From contig NZ_CP134500.1 in assembly GCF_031760065.1 (NCBI RefSeq), positions 5,890,001 to 5,954,000 of the forward strand: a stretch of 64,000 bases of DNA, given 5' to 3'. Below the pieces are notes generated by a model. That model was not told the DNA's origin, ran no database searches, and saw only the letters and a list, made by a program, of their open reading frames with translations. Position numbers and translations under genes: made by a program. The stretch comes from Streptomyces durocortorensis. Lineage in GTDB: Bacteria; Actinomycetota; Actinomycetes; Streptomycetales; Streptomycetaceae. This document shows, piece by piece, positions 1-8,634 of this stretch. Each line of letters begins with the position of its first letter. Position 1 is the stretch's first letter.

Positions 1-135
1 GAGATCGAGCGCCTCTGTCTGAACCGCAACCGTCTGCATGTGGACGGCTACCGTGACCGGGCCAGCCGCCCGCACGCGGCCATTCACGGCACGGTGCCGA
101 ACCCCCTGCACCCCTCCGCACGCGTCCGGGAGTGA
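1..135 (+). CDS. 3' end of an unidentified protein (partial)
   Basis: The first 44 codons of the window read open in frame 1 and stop at TGA 133-135. Third positions are almost all G or C, as in real genes here, so this is probably the C-terminus of a gene that starts upstream. The visible tail is rich in Arg, His and Pro. It ends about 40 bases before the helicase gene on the same strand. Too little is visible to name a family. Confidence 0.5.
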   Translation, partial: EIERLCLNRNRLHVDGYRDRASRPHAAIHGTVPNPLHPSARVRE

Positions 136-173
136 TCGCCGTTGTCAGTGGTGCGCCGTAGGGTGGTCGGGCT

Positions 174-2144
174 ATGACGAAGCCATCCCTCCCCGAACTC
201 CTGCACGCCGCCGTCACCGCCGTCGGCGGTACGGAAAGGCCCGGCCAGGCCACCATGGCCCAGGCCGTCGCCGAGGCCGTGGACGACCAGTCCCACCTCC
301 TCGTCCAGGCCGGCACCGGTACGGGCAAGTCGCTCGGCTATCTGGTGCCGGCCCTGGCGCACGGGGAGCGGGTCGTGGTGGCCACGGCCACCCTCGCCCT
401 CCAGCGGCAGCTCGTGGAGCGGGACCTTCCGCGTACGGTCGACGCGCTGCACCCGCTGCTGCGCAGGCGCCCCCAGTTCGCCATGCTCAAGGGCCGGTCG
501 AACTACCTCTGCCTGCACCGGCTCCACGAAGGGGTCCCGCAGGACGAGGAGGAGGGGCTCTTCGACCAGTTCGAGGCGGCCGCGCCCTCCAGCAAGCTGG
601 GGCAGGACCTGCTGCGACTGCGGGACTGGTCGGACGAGACGGAGACGGGCGACCGGGACGACCTGACCCCCGGAGTCTCGGACCGGGCCTGGGCACAGAT
701 CTCGGTCTCCTCGCGCGAGTGCCTGGGCGCGACGAAATGCGCGTACGGAGCGGAGTGCTTCGCCGAGGCTGCCCGCGAGCGCGCCAAGCTCGCGGACGTG
801 GTCGTCACCAACCACGCGCTGCTCGCCATCGACGCCATCGAGGGCGCACCGGTCCTGCCGTCGCACGAGGTGCTGATCGTCGACGAGGCCCATGAGCTGG
901 TCTCCCGGGTCACCGGCGTGGCCACCGGCGAGCTCACCCCCGCCCAGGTCAACCGGGCGGTCCGCCGGGCGGCGAAGCTGGTCAACGAGAAGGCGGCCGA
1001 CGCCCTCCAGACGGCCGCCGAAGGCTTCGAGCGGGTGATGGAGCTGGCCCTCCCGGGGCGGCTTGAGGAGGTGCCCGAGGACCTCGGTTACGCACTGATG
1101 GCGCTGCGGGACGCGGCGCGTACGGTGATCTCCGCGATCGGCGCCACCCGGGACAAGTCGGTCGAGGACGAGAACGCCGTCCGCAAGCAGGCGCTGGCCT
1201 CGGTCGAGTCCATCCACGGCGTCGCCGAGCGCATCACCCAGGGATCTGAGTACGACGTCGTCTGGTACGAGCAGCACGACCGGTTCGGGGCCTCCGTGCG
1301 GGTGGCTCCGCTCTCCGTCTCCGGACTGCTGCGCGAGAAGCTCTTCGCCGAGCGCTCCGTGGTGCTCACCTCGGCCACGCTGAAGCTCGGGGGTGACTTC
1401 AACGGGGTGGGCGCGTCCCTGGGCCTGGCCCCCGAGGGCACGGCGGGCGAGGACGTACCGCAGTGGAAGGGGCTGGACGTCGGCTCCCCGTTCGACTACC
1501 CGAAGCAGGGCATCCTGTATGTGGCCCGGCATCTGAACACCCCGGGGCGCGAGGGTTCCCGTACGGACATGCTGGACGAGCTCGCCGAGCTGGTGGAGGC
1601 GGCGGGCGGCCGCACCCTCGGGCTCTTCTCCTCGATGCGGGGGGCCAAGGCGGCAGCCGAGGAGCTGCGCGGACGGCTGGACAAGCCGATCCTGCTCCAG
1701 GGCGAGGAGACGCTCGGCGAGCTGATCAAGAACTTCGCGGCCGACCCCGAGACCTGCCTCTTCGGCACCCTGTCGCTCTGGCAGGGCGTTGACGTCCCGG
1801 GGCCGAGCTGTCAGCTGGTGGTCATGGACCGGATTCCGTTCCCCCGGCCGGACGACCCGCTGATGAGCGCCCGGCAGAAGGCGGTCGAGGAGGCGGGCGG
1901 CAACGGCTTCATGGCGGTGGCGGCGACGCACGCGGCCCTGCTGATGGCCCAGGGCGCGGGCCGACTGGTCCGGGCGACGGGCGACAAGGGAGTCGTGGCC
2001 GTGCTCGACCCCCGGATCGCCAACGCGCGGTACGGCAGCTATCTGCGCGCCTCACTGCCGGACTTCTGGTACACCACGGACCGTAATCAGGCGCGCCGCT
2101 CACTGGCCGCCATCGACGCCAAGGCCAAGGCGGAGGGCGCGTAG
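174..2144 (+). CDS. ATP-dependent DNA helicase, DinG/YoaA (XPD-like) family
   Basis: A superfamily 2 iron-sulphur-type DNA helicase of 656 residues, expected to unwind DNA during repair or replication. Walker A AGTGTGKS lies at residues 46-53 and the DEAH box at 237-240. Cysteines between them, including CLGATKC and the later AECF, fit the 4Fe-4S cluster domain of DinG/XPD proteins. The C-terminal half carries the motifs expected for helicase domain 2, ending in the GAGRLVR motif VI. ATG 174 has no clear ribosome binding site, but a TAGGGT -10-like box sits at 159-164. The gene converges on lexA. Bacterial DinG proteins are often SOS genes, but I see no LexA box here. Family assignment is firm; the exact paralogue (DinG or YoaA) is not. 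Confidence 0.9.
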   Translation: MTKPSLPELLHAAVTAVGGTERPGQATMAQAVAEAVDDQSHLLVQAGTGTGKSLGYLVPALAHGERVVVATATLALQRQLVERDLPRTVDALHPLLRRRPQFAMLKGRSNYLCLHRLHEGVPQDEEEGLFDQFEAAAPSSKLGQDLLRLRDWSDETETGDRDDLTPGVSDRAWAQISVSSRECLGATKCAYGAECFAEAARERAKLADVVVTNHALLAIDAIEGAPVLPSHEVLIVDEAHELVSRVTGVATGELTPAQVNRAVRRAAKLVNEKAADALQTAAEGFERVMELALPGRLEEVPEDLGYALMALRDAARTVISAIGATRDKSVEDENAVRKQALASVESIHGVAERITQGSEYDVVWYEQHDRFGASVRVAPLSVSGLLREKLFAERSVVLTSATLKLGGDFNGVGASLGLAPEGTAGEDVPQWKGLDVGSPFDYPKQGILYVARHLNTPGREGSRTDMLDELAELVEAAGGRTLGLFSSMRGAKAAAEELRGRLDKPILLQGEETLGELIKNFAADPETCLFGTLSLWQGVDVPGPSCQLVVMDRIPFPRPDDPLMSARQKAVEEAGGNGFMAVAATHAALLMAQGAGRLVRATGDKGVVAVLDPRIANARYGSYLRASLPDFWYTTDRNQARRSLAAIDAKAKAEGA

Positions 2145-2182
2145 CCCCACCTGCCACCGGGCGGGGAGACGGCACGGCAAAG

Positions 2183-2229
2183 CCCCGGAACCGACGTCAT
2201 GATCGACGTCCTAAGAAGGAACCCCGGGG
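2183..2229. terminator. Possible bidirectional terminator between the helicase gene and lexA
   Basis: Two convergent genes end on either side. CCCCGG at 2183-2188 can pair with CCGGGG at 2224-2229, and an inner GACGTC repeat (2193-2198 and 2205-2210) can form a second stem. The loop is long, so the call is weak. Confidence 0.35.
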
Positions 2230-2268
2230 CGGATGCCGTGACCGATGCGCTGTACAGGCGCCCGGGCT

Positions 2269-3066
2269 TCAGACGCGGCGCAGCACCGCCACCACCTTGC
2301 CGAGGATGGTCGCCTCGTCGCCGGGGATCGGCTGGTACGCGGCGTTGTGCGGGAGGAGCCAGACATGCCCGTCCTCCCGGCGGAAGCGCTTGACCGTCGC
2401 CTCGCCGTCGAGCATCGCGGCGACGATGTCCCCGTTCTCCGCGACGGGCTGGCGGCGCACGGTGACCCAGTCGCCGTCACAGATCGCGGCCTCGATCATC
2501 GAGTCACCGACGACCTTCAGGACGAACAGCTCCCCGTCGCCGACGAGCTGGCGGGGGAGCGGGAAGACGTCCTCGACGGACTCCTCCGCGAGGATCGGCC
2601 CACCGGCGGCGATCCTGCCCACCAGCGGCACGTAGGAAGCGGCGGGCTTGCCCGTGGTGTCGGTGGGCTGGGTGCTGGGCTGGTCCGAACCGCGCACCTC
2701 GTAGGCGCGGGGGCGGTGCGGGTCGCGGCGCAGGAAACCCTTGCGCTCCAGGGCCATCAGCTGATGGGCGACGGACGAGGTGCTGGAGAGGCCCACCGCC
2801 TGACCGATCTCCCGCATCGACGGCGGGTAGCCCCGGCGCTGCACGGAGTCGCGGATGACCTCGATGACGCGCCGCTGGCGGTCCGTGAGCCCCGAGCTGT
2901 CCGCCCGGATGCCTGGCGGCCTCCCGGGCAAGGAACGTCCGGGGCGCGCGGGCTCGGGCCCGTCCGTGTTCGTGACTGAGTCATTCATGGCATGCACCGG
3001 CTCAAGTCGGCTCTGGGAGCGGTGGTCCCGGGCGGTGATGGTGGCACTGTCTGCGGTGGTGGTCAC
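2269..3066 (-). CDS. lexA: SOS-response repressor LexA
   Basis: The transcriptional repressor of the SOS regulon, and a self-cleaving serine peptidase when RecA filaments form. The 265-residue product has an N-terminal winged helix (about 60-125, with the recognition segment [10 protein letters not shown]) and a C-terminal S24 domain. The cleavage site is Ala154-Gly155 (AAGGP); the catalytic dyad is Ser189 (GDSM) and Lys226 (TVKRF). Start GTG 3066 has an AGAGGGG ribosome binding site. Residues 1-55 form a poorly conserved actinobacterial leader, so a later start is possible. An SOS box lies about 63 bp upstream, as expected for autoregulation. It diverges from the nrdR-nrdJ operon. Confidence 0.97.
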   Translation of the reverse strand: MTTTADSATITARDHRSQSRLEPVHAMNDSVTNTDGPEPARPGRSLPGRPPGIRADSSGLTDRQRRVIEVIRDSVQRRGYPPSMREIGQAVGLSSTSSVAHQLMALERKGFLRRDPHRPRAYEVRGSDQPSTQPTDTTGKPAASYVPLVGRIAAGGPILAEESVEDVFPLPRQLVGDGELFVLKVVGDSMIEAAICDGDWVTVRRQPVAENGDIVAAMLDGEATVKRFRREDGHVWLLPHNAAYQPIPGDEATILGKVVAVLRRV

Positions 3067-3128
3067 GTCGGCCCCTCTCGAATGTTCTCCCTAGCTGGAC
3101 AACGGTAGTAGCTTTCGAAAGGTTGCGC

Positions 3129-3142
3129 CAAACACACGTTCG
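3129..3142 (-). promoter_or_regulatory. SOS box (LexA operator) of lexA
   Basis: Read on the minus strand the sequence is CGAACGTGTGTTTG. This matches the Gram-positive/actinobacterial LexA box CGAAC-N4-GTTCG with one change. Its position in the lexA promoter fits negative autoregulation. Confidence 0.85.
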
Positions 3143-3388
3143 AGTGAAAAACGAATAAAGGGCTGCCGCAGTGCTCCCCGCAGGTGTATGAGCAACCAGG
3201 CAATGGGGTGTGCGGGCCCGCGGCGGGGCGGCGTGCCGCTGTCGCGCCCAGTCTTTCATCCGCGAGCCCGAGCCGGGGGGCCCGGCGGCTCGGGCGGCCC
3301 CGCTTTTCCCGTACCCTCTTCCCTGGCCCGCGCTCCCCCCGGTCGCCGATCGGGGCGCGACACGCGATGGGGTCGAAAACGCGACCCA

Positions 3389-3404
3389 ACCCTAGATCTA
3401 GTGG
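3389..3404 (+). promoter_or_regulatory. NrdR box 1 upstream of nrdR-nrdJ
   Basis: The 16-bp site ACCCTAGATCTAGTGG matches the NrdR consensus aCaCwAtATaTwGtGt at all the best-conserved positions and has a perfect CTAGATCTAG core. A weaker candidate, 3420-3435, starts 31 bp downstream, about three helical turns away. Such spacing is typical of paired NrdR boxes and implies autorepression together with repression of nrdJ. Confidence 0.8.
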
Positions 3405-3419
3405 TTGGATTGTCTCGGC

Positions 3420-3435
3420 CGCCCAGAAGTTGTGG
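3420..3435 (+). promoter_or_regulatory. NrdR box 2 candidate (weak)
   Basis: The sequence CGCCCAGAAGTTGTGG keeps only part of the NrdR consensus. It is supported mainly by its 31-bp spacing from the strong box at 3389-3404. Confidence 0.45.
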
Positions 3436-3548
3436 TCTTGGTTCATCCGGGCCGTGGTCATCGCCTATGCTGGGGACTGCCTCCAGGAGCCCGTGAGAAG
3501 GGCTTCGAAGAGGCTATTCAGTCGTGCTGTGAAGGAGGGTTGGGAGCC

Positions 3549-4061
3549 ATGCACTGCCCCTTCTGCAGGCACCCCGACAGCCGGGTCGTCGACAGTCGCA
3601 CCACCGATGACGGGACGTCGATCCGTCGCCGCCGGCAGTGCCCCGACTGCTCCCGCCGCTTCACCACGGTGGAGACCTGCTCGCTGATGGTGGTCAAACG
3701 CAGCGGCGTGACCGAACCCTTCAGCCGTACCAAGGTCATCTCCGGCGTCCGCAAGGCATGCCAGGGGCGGCCCGTCACGGAGGACGCCCTCGCCAAGCTC
3801 GGCCAGCGGGTCGAGGAGGCGGTGCGCGCCACCGGCAGCGCCGAGCTGACCACCCATGACGTGGGTCTGGCCATACTCGGCCCCCTGCAGGAACTCGACC
3901 TCGTCGCGTACCTGCGCTTCGCGTCCGTGTACCGGGCGTTCGATTCCCTGGAAGACTTCGAGGCCGCCATCGTGGAGCTGCGCGCGCAGCGGCCTCCCGC
4001 GGAGGACTGCGGAAGCGGCGAGACCCTTGAGGTCCCCGCGCCCGCCATCGCCGCCGACTGA
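3549..4061 (+). CDS. nrdR: Transcriptional repressor NrdR
   Basis: A 170-residue repressor of ribonucleotide reductase genes that senses ATP/dATP. The N-terminal zinc ribbon has Cys3, Cys6, Cys31 and Cys34 (CPFC and CPDC), followed by the Arg-rich DNA-contact segment and an ATP-cone at about 49-139. ATG 3549 follows a GGAGGG-type ribosome binding site and puts the Cys pair at the usual positions 3 and 6. The C-terminal 20 residues are an unconserved acidic tail. nrdJ follows 170 bp downstream on the same strand, so co-transcription is likely, with the NrdR boxes at 3389-3435 as operator. Confidence 0.97.
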   Translation: MHCPFCRHPDSRVVDSRTTDDGTSIRRRRQCPDCSRRFTTVETCSLMVVKRSGVTEPFSRTKVISGVRKACQGRPVTEDALAKLGQRVEEAVRATGSAELTTHDVGLAILGPLQELDLVAYLRFASVYRAFDSLEDFEAAIVELRAQRPPAEDCGSGETLEVPAPAIAAD

Positions 4062-4231
4062 GCGGCACCCGCCCGGACCGCCCGTGCCCGCGACATCTCC
4101 GCGGACCGGCGGCGGGGCGACATGAGATTTGCATCCGGAGGCCGCGTACGGCGTTCGGAGCATCGGACACACACTGTGCCTGGGAAGATCCGGGCACTTC
4201 AGGGCGTTTTTGCCCACATATGGGAGGCGGC

Positions 4232-7129
4232 ATGACAGAGACGGCGAGCGGCCCGGCACGAGGTTCCCGCACCAAGGGCGCCAAGGCGAGCAAGGGTCTG
4301 CGTATCGAGCGCATCCACACCACCCCCGGCGTGCACCCGTACGACGAGGTGGCGTGGGAGCGCCGTGACGTCGTCATGACCAACTGGCGCGACGGCTCGA
4401 TCAACTTCGAGCAGCGTGGCGTCGAGTTCCCCGACTTCTGGTCGGTGAACGCGGTCAACATCGTCACCAGCAAGTACTTCCGCGGGGCCGTCGGCACGGC
4501 GCAGCGCGAGACCGGCCTCAAGCAGCTGATCGACCGGATCGTGAAGACGTACCGGAAGGCCGGCGAGGACAACAGCTACTTCGCCTCCCCCGCGGACGCC
4601 GAGATCTTCGAGCACGAGCTGGCCTACGCCCTCCTGCACCAGGTCTTCAGCTTCAATTCCCCGGTCTGGTTCAACGTCGGCACGCCCCAGCCGCAGCAGG
4701 TCTCCGCCTGCTTCATCCTGGCCGTCGACGACTCCATGGAGTCGATCCTCGACTGGTACAAGGAAGAGGGCATGATCTTCAAGGGCGGCTCCGGCGCCGG
4801 CCTGAACCTCTCGCGTATCCGCTCTTCCAAGGAGCTCCTCTCCTCCGGCGGCAACGCCTCGGGACCGGTCTCCTTCATGCGCGGCGCCGACGCGTCCGCC
4901 GGAACGATCAAGTCCGGCGGCGCCACGCGCCGTGCGGCCAAGATGGTCATCCTCGACGTCGACCACCCCGACATCGAGGCCTTCATCGAGACCAAGGTGA
5001 AGGAGGAGGAGAAGATCCGCGCCCTTCGCGACGCGGGCTTCGACATGGACCTGGGCGGCGACGACATCACGTCCGTCCAGTACCAGAACGCCAACAACTC
5101 CGTCCGGGTGAACGACGAGTTCATGAAGGCCGTCGAGACGGGCGGCAAGTTCGGGCTCCGCTCCCGGATGACCGGCGACGTCATCGAAGAGGTCGAGGCC
5201 AAGTCGCTCTTCCGCAAGATGGCCGAGGCCGCCTGGGCCTGCGCCGACCCCGGCATCCAGTACGACGACACCATCAACGCCTGGCACACCTGCCCGGAGT
5301 CCGGCCGGATCAACGGCTCGAACCCGTGCAGCGAGTACATGCACCTGGACAACACCTCGTGCAACCTCGCCTCGCTGAACCTGATGAAGTTCCTCAAGGA
5401 CGACGGTCTGGGCAACCAGTCCTTCGAGTCCGAGCGCTTCGCCAAGGTCGTCGAGCTGGTCATCACCGCGATGGACATCTCGATCTGCTTCGCGGACTTC
5501 CCGACGCAGAAGATCGGCGAGAACACCCGCGCCTACCGTCAGCTGGGCATCGGCTACGCCAACCTCGGCGCCCTCCTGATGGCGACCGGCCACGCGTACG
5601 ACAGCGACGGCGGCCGCGCCCTGGCCGGTGCCATCACCTCGCTGATGACCGGCACCTCCTACCGGCGCTCCGCCGAACTCGCCGCGGTCGTCGGCCCGTA
5701 CGACGGCTACGCCCGCAACGCCGAGCCGCACCAGCGCGTCATGAAGCAGCACGCCGACGCCAACGCCAAGGCCGTCCACGTCGACGACCTGGACTCCCCG
5801 GTCTGGGCCGCCGCGACGGAGGCCTGGCAGGACGTGATCCGGCTCGGCGCGAAGAACGGCTTCCGCAACGCGCAGGCCTCGGTCATCGCCCCCACCGGCA
5901 CCATCGGTCTCGCGATGTCCTGCGACACCACCGGCCTGGAGCCCGACCTCGCCCTGGTCAAGTTCAAGAAGCTGGTCGGCGGCGGGTCGATGCAGATCGT
6001 CAACGGCACCGTGCCGCAGGCGCTGCGCCGTCTCGGCTACCAGCCGGAGCAGATCGAGGCGATCGTCGCCCACATCGCCGAGAACGGCAATGTGGTCGAC
6101 GCCCCCGGCCTGAAGACCGAGCACTACGAGGTCTTCGACTGCGCGATGGGCGAGCGCTCCATCTCCGCGATGGGCCACGTCCGGATGATGGCGGCCATTC
6201 AGCCGTGGATCTCCGGCGCCCTCTCCAAGACGGTCAACCTGCCCGAGACGGCCACCGTCGAGGACGTCGAAGAGGTCTACTTCGAGGCGTGGAAGATGGG
6301 CGTCAAGGCGCTCGCGATCTACCGCGACAACTGCAAGGTCGGCCAGCCCCTCTCCGCCAAGACCAAGGACAAGGAGAAGGAAGAGGTCACTGCGAAGGCC
6401 GAGGAGACCATCCGTACGGCGGTCGAGAAGGTCGTCGAGTACCGCCCGGTCCGCAAGCGCCTCCCCAAGGGCCGCCCCGGCATCACCACCTCCTTCACGG
6501 TGGGCGGCGCCGAGGGGTACATGACCGCCAACTCCTACCCGGACGACGGTCTCGGTGAGGTGTTCCTGAAGATGTCCAAGCAGGGATCGACCCTCGCGGG
6601 CATGATGGACGCCTTCTCCATCGCCGTCTCGGTCGGCCTGCAGTACGGTGTCCCGCTGGAGACGTACGTCTCGAAGTTCACCAACATGCGCTTCGAGCCG
6701 GCCGGCATGACGGACGACCCGGACGTGCGGATGGCGCAGTCGATCGTCGACTACATCTTCCGCCGCCTGGCGCTCGACTTCCTGCCCTTCGAGACCCGCT
6801 CGGCCCTCGGCATCCACTCCGCCGAGGAGCGCCAGCGCCACCTGGACACCGGTTCCTACGAGCCGTCCTACGAGGCCGACGGCCTGGACTCCGAGAGCCT
6901 GGCCCAGTCGGCCCCGGTGCAGTCCGAACCGCTGAAGGCGGTGGCGGCTCCCCGCGAGTCCGCCGAGAAGCCCGCCCCGGCGACGGCGCACACCTCGGCC
7001 GAACTGGTCGAGATGCAGCTCGGCATCAGCGCGGACGCTCCGCTCTGCTTCTCCTGCGGTACGAAGATGCAGCGCGCCGGCTCCTGCTACATCTGCGAGG
7101 GCTGCGGCTCGACGAGCGGGTGCAGCTGA
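4232..7129 (+). CDS. nrdJ: Vitamin B12-dependent (class II) ribonucleotide reductase
   Basis: Reduces ribonucleotides to deoxyribonucleotides with adenosylcobalamin as radical generator, so it works with or without oxygen. The 965-residue product contains the active-site cysteine in VSACF (Cys160), the NPCSE motif (about 364-368) and the Cys-rich LDNTSCNLAS stretch. The C-terminus ends in a Cys cluster (CFSCGTKM, CYICEGCG, SGC) serving as the redox-active and zinc-binding tail. Start ATG 4232 follows GGGAGGCGG; the in-frame ATG at 4220 lies before that site and is less likely. A strong hairpin follows the stop. It is probably co-transcribed with nrdR. Confidence 0.97.
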   Translation: MTETASGPARGSRTKGAKASKGLRIERIHTTPGVHPYDEVAWERRDVVMTNWRDGSINFEQRGVEFPDFWSVNAVNIVTSKYFRGAVGTAQRETGLKQLIDRIVKTYRKAGEDNSYFASPADAEIFEHELAYALLHQVFSFNSPVWFNVGTPQPQQVSACFILAVDDSMESILDWYKEEGMIFKGGSGAGLNLSRIRSSKELLSSGGNASGPVSFMRGADASAGTIKSGGATRRAAKMVILDVDHPDIEAFIETKVKEEEKIRALRDAGFDMDLGGDDITSVQYQNANNSVRVNDEFMKAVETGGKFGLRSRMTGDVIEEVEAKSLFRKMAEAAWACADPGIQYDDTINAWHTCPESGRINGSNPCSEYMHLDNTSCNLASLNLMKFLKDDGLGNQSFESERFAKVVELVITAMDISICFADFPTQKIGENTRAYRQLGIGYANLGALLMATGHAYDSDGGRALAGAITSLMTGTSYRRSAELAAVVGPYDGYARNAEPHQRVMKQHADANAKAVHVDDLDSPVWAAATEAWQDVIRLGAKNGFRNAQASVIAPTGTIGLAMSCDTTGLEPDLALVKFKKLVGGGSMQIVNGTVPQALRRLGYQPEQIEAIVAHIAENGNVVDAPGLKTEHYEVFDCAMGERSISAMGHVRMMAAIQPWISGALSKTVNLPETATVEDVEEVYFEAWKMGVKALAIYRDNCKVGQPLSAKTKDKEKEEVTAKAEETIRTAVEKVVEYRPVRKRLPKGRPGITTSFTVGGAEGYMTANSYPDDGLGEVFLKMSKQGSTLAGMMDAFSIAVSVGLQYGVPLETYVSKFTNMRFEPAGMTDDPDVRMAQSIVDYIFRRLALDFLPFETRSALGIHSAEERQRHLDTGSYEPSYEADGLDSESLAQSAPVQSEPLKAVAAPRESAEKPAPATAHTSAELVEMQLGISADAPLCFSCGTKMQRAGSCYICEGCGSTSGCS

Positions 7130-7149
7130 CACCCGGCGAGTGTTCTCAG

Positions 7150-7190
7150 TGAGGGAGGGGCGTCGGCCCGGTGCCGACGCCCCTCCCTCA
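7150..7190 (+). terminator. Intrinsic terminator after nrdJ
   Basis: A perfect 18-bp inverted repeat (7150-7167 with 7173-7190) around a five-base loop, 20 bases after the nrdJ stop. There is no U-tract, as is usual in Streptomyces. Confidence 0.9.
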
Positions 7191-7239
7191 TCGCTCTGTC
7201 ACCCCACCGCCTGCCGCGAGGGATCAGGCTCGTCCGCGG

Positions 7240-7873
7240 GTGATGTCGGTCAGCGCCTCGGCGTAGTGGCCGAGGCCATGGCGGGCGATGGCGCGGAGGT
7301 CCTCGGCACCGACGTCTCCGGTGAGATGGTCGCCGCGGCACAGGAGCTGGGGGACCGCGATCTGCTGGGGGCGCGATACGAGGTCGGTGATGTGGCCGAA
7401 CTGCGACCCCTCGGGCGGCGCTTCGACGGAGCGGCGGCGGCCCATCATCACGGCCTCCTCACCTCCTCAACTACGCGCAGGACATCCGCGCCATGGAGCG
7501 GATGTGCCGCAACGTTCAACCGGAGCCTGAAGCCCGGCGGCGAGTTCTTCGTGCTCGCCATGGCGCCAGTTTTCCGCTTCGACGGACCTTCGCCGCGCCG
7601 GTAGGGCTTGCTCGCCGAACGGGCCGGTAGGAGGCCGTGATCCGGACCAGGTGTCCGGATCGCGGCGCTCCTGGACCCGCCGATCAGCTTCGTCAGCACG
7701 TGCCCGCGCCGCGAGGTCCACGAGACGTGCCTGCGGGCGGTCAGGATCAGTGAGCTGAGCTGAGCTGAGGTGCCCTGGAGGTGTCGGAAGCCGGCGGGCG
7801 TGAGTTCGGCGCGGACTTCTGGGCGGACTTCCACGCCGACCCGCCCCTGGAGATGCTGCGCTGCCGTGTCTGA
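7240..7873 (+). pseudogene. Decayed SAM-dependent methyltransferase
   Basis: Fragments of one class I methyltransferase appear in order but in different frames. The SAM-binding part (EVLGTDVSGEMVAAA, then a GDVAELRPLG acidic-loop region) reads at about 7269-7455. The next segment, LLNYAQDIRAMERMCRN, is in another frame at 7458-7508. NRSLKPGGEFFVLAMAP is back in the first frame at 7518-7568. LLDPPISF and the tail (EFGADFWADFHADPPLEMLRC, stop 7873) continue in further frames with stops between them. At least three frameshifts separate the blocks. Four copies of the pentamer TGAGC/G at 7751-7770 lie at one of the breaks. The gene is clearly dead, though its C-terminal part is still well preserved. 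Confidence 0.75.
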
Positions 7874-7921
7874 GGGGGACGCTGGGGGAGGCCGACACGG
7901 GGGTCGGCCTCCCTTTGGCGG

Positions 7922-8458
7922 TCAGGCCTCCGCGGACCGGCTGCCCATCACCGCGGCGAACGCGTCGGGGGCGCCGTCGAATCCGCGTACGGACGGGCGG
8001 AACACCCACGGTCCCGAGCCGTCACGGACGAACTCGCCGACGACTGCCGCGGTCGCCCAGAGGACGCCCGAGAAGTCGTTCTCGACAAGCTTTGTGTAGC
8101 CCTCAAGGATCTCCACCGCCGTGTTCGCGATGTCGCCGAAGGTCTTGTGTCCATCGCGCTGTTGGATGGCGACCCCGACCACCACCCGTGTATAGGTGTC
8201 CGCCAGCCGGTTCAGCTCGATGGTCATGACCTCGTCGAAGCCGAAGCCCTGCCCTGTCCTGCTGTCGCGGTTCAGCGTGATGGTGCCGTCAGGCGAGCGG
8301 CTGTCGAAGTGCACCAGGTACGCGGGGCTGCCGTACGGTTCCCGCGCCACGTAGGTCGCGGCGATGATGTCGAGGTCGTTGGCGGCTTCCCCGTGGGCGC
8401 TCGGGTCCCACTTGACCCGTACTTCCACCTTCTCGATGTCCTTGTTCGGAGTGCTCAA
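7922..8458 (-). CDS. TerD-family protein
   Basis: A 178-residue protein of the TerD/stress family, usually cytoplasmic, calcium-binding beta-sandwiches linked to tellurite resistance and stress. The central part with DEVMTIELNRL and the phrase FGDIANTAVEILEG match TerD-type organisation, though the typical double NDD motifs are not obvious. TTG 8458 is chosen because a GGAGGG site lies seven bases upstream; an ATG at 8524 would add an unconserved 22-residue leader. It stands alone, without other ter genes. The precise function is unknown. Confidence 0.75.
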   Translation of the reverse strand: MSTPNKDIEKVEVRVKWDPSAHGEAANDLDIIAATYVAREPYGSPAYLVHFDSRSPDGTITLNRDSRTGQGFGFDEVMTIELNRLADTYTRVVVGVAIQQRDGHKTFGDIANTAVEILEGYTKLVENDFSGVLWATAAVVGEFVRDGSGPWVFRPSVRGFDGAPDAFAAVMGSRSAEA

Positions 8459-8634
8459 CGGACTTCCCTCCCGGCGGACGGCCTCTGGACCGTTCTTGTC
8501 ACCGATACGCGCTACCCGAATCACCTGATCATGTACGGAACCGGCCCCGGAGCCAACTACGGCGGTGGCGGACGACTGATTCGGGCCATGTGCGGTCCTC
8601 CGCCGCTCTGTGCGGCCCTGCGCTGTTCCGTGCC

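Larger units (their letters stand above)
3067..3548. other. Divergent lexA/nrdR intergenic region (482 bp)
   Basis: No gene of its own is supported here; the short ORFs lack conserved features. It holds the lexA SOS box near the left end and tandem NrdR-box candidates at 3389-3435. The 110 bp between those boxes and nrdR would be the 5' leader. I see no cobalamin riboswitch in it. Confidence 0.6.

Noticed and set aside
1..135. Assignment of the left-edge gene as a siderophore (IucA/IucC) synthetase
   Set aside because: I recall such genes upstream of lexA in some Streptomyces, but the visible 44 residues carry no motif that proves it.
84..1931. Open frame of 615 codons on the minus strand opposite the helicase gene
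   Set aside because: A product of very high G+C; it mirrors the helicase codons and shows no family motifs. Similar long antisense frames at 4199-7132, 11688-14846, 30385-32763, 33398-35203 and 60619-62220 were rejected for the same reason.
3405..3548. Upstream extension of nrdR to 3405
   Set aside because: It would put 48 unconserved residues before the zinc ribbon and overlap the NrdR boxes; ATG 3549 fits the family.
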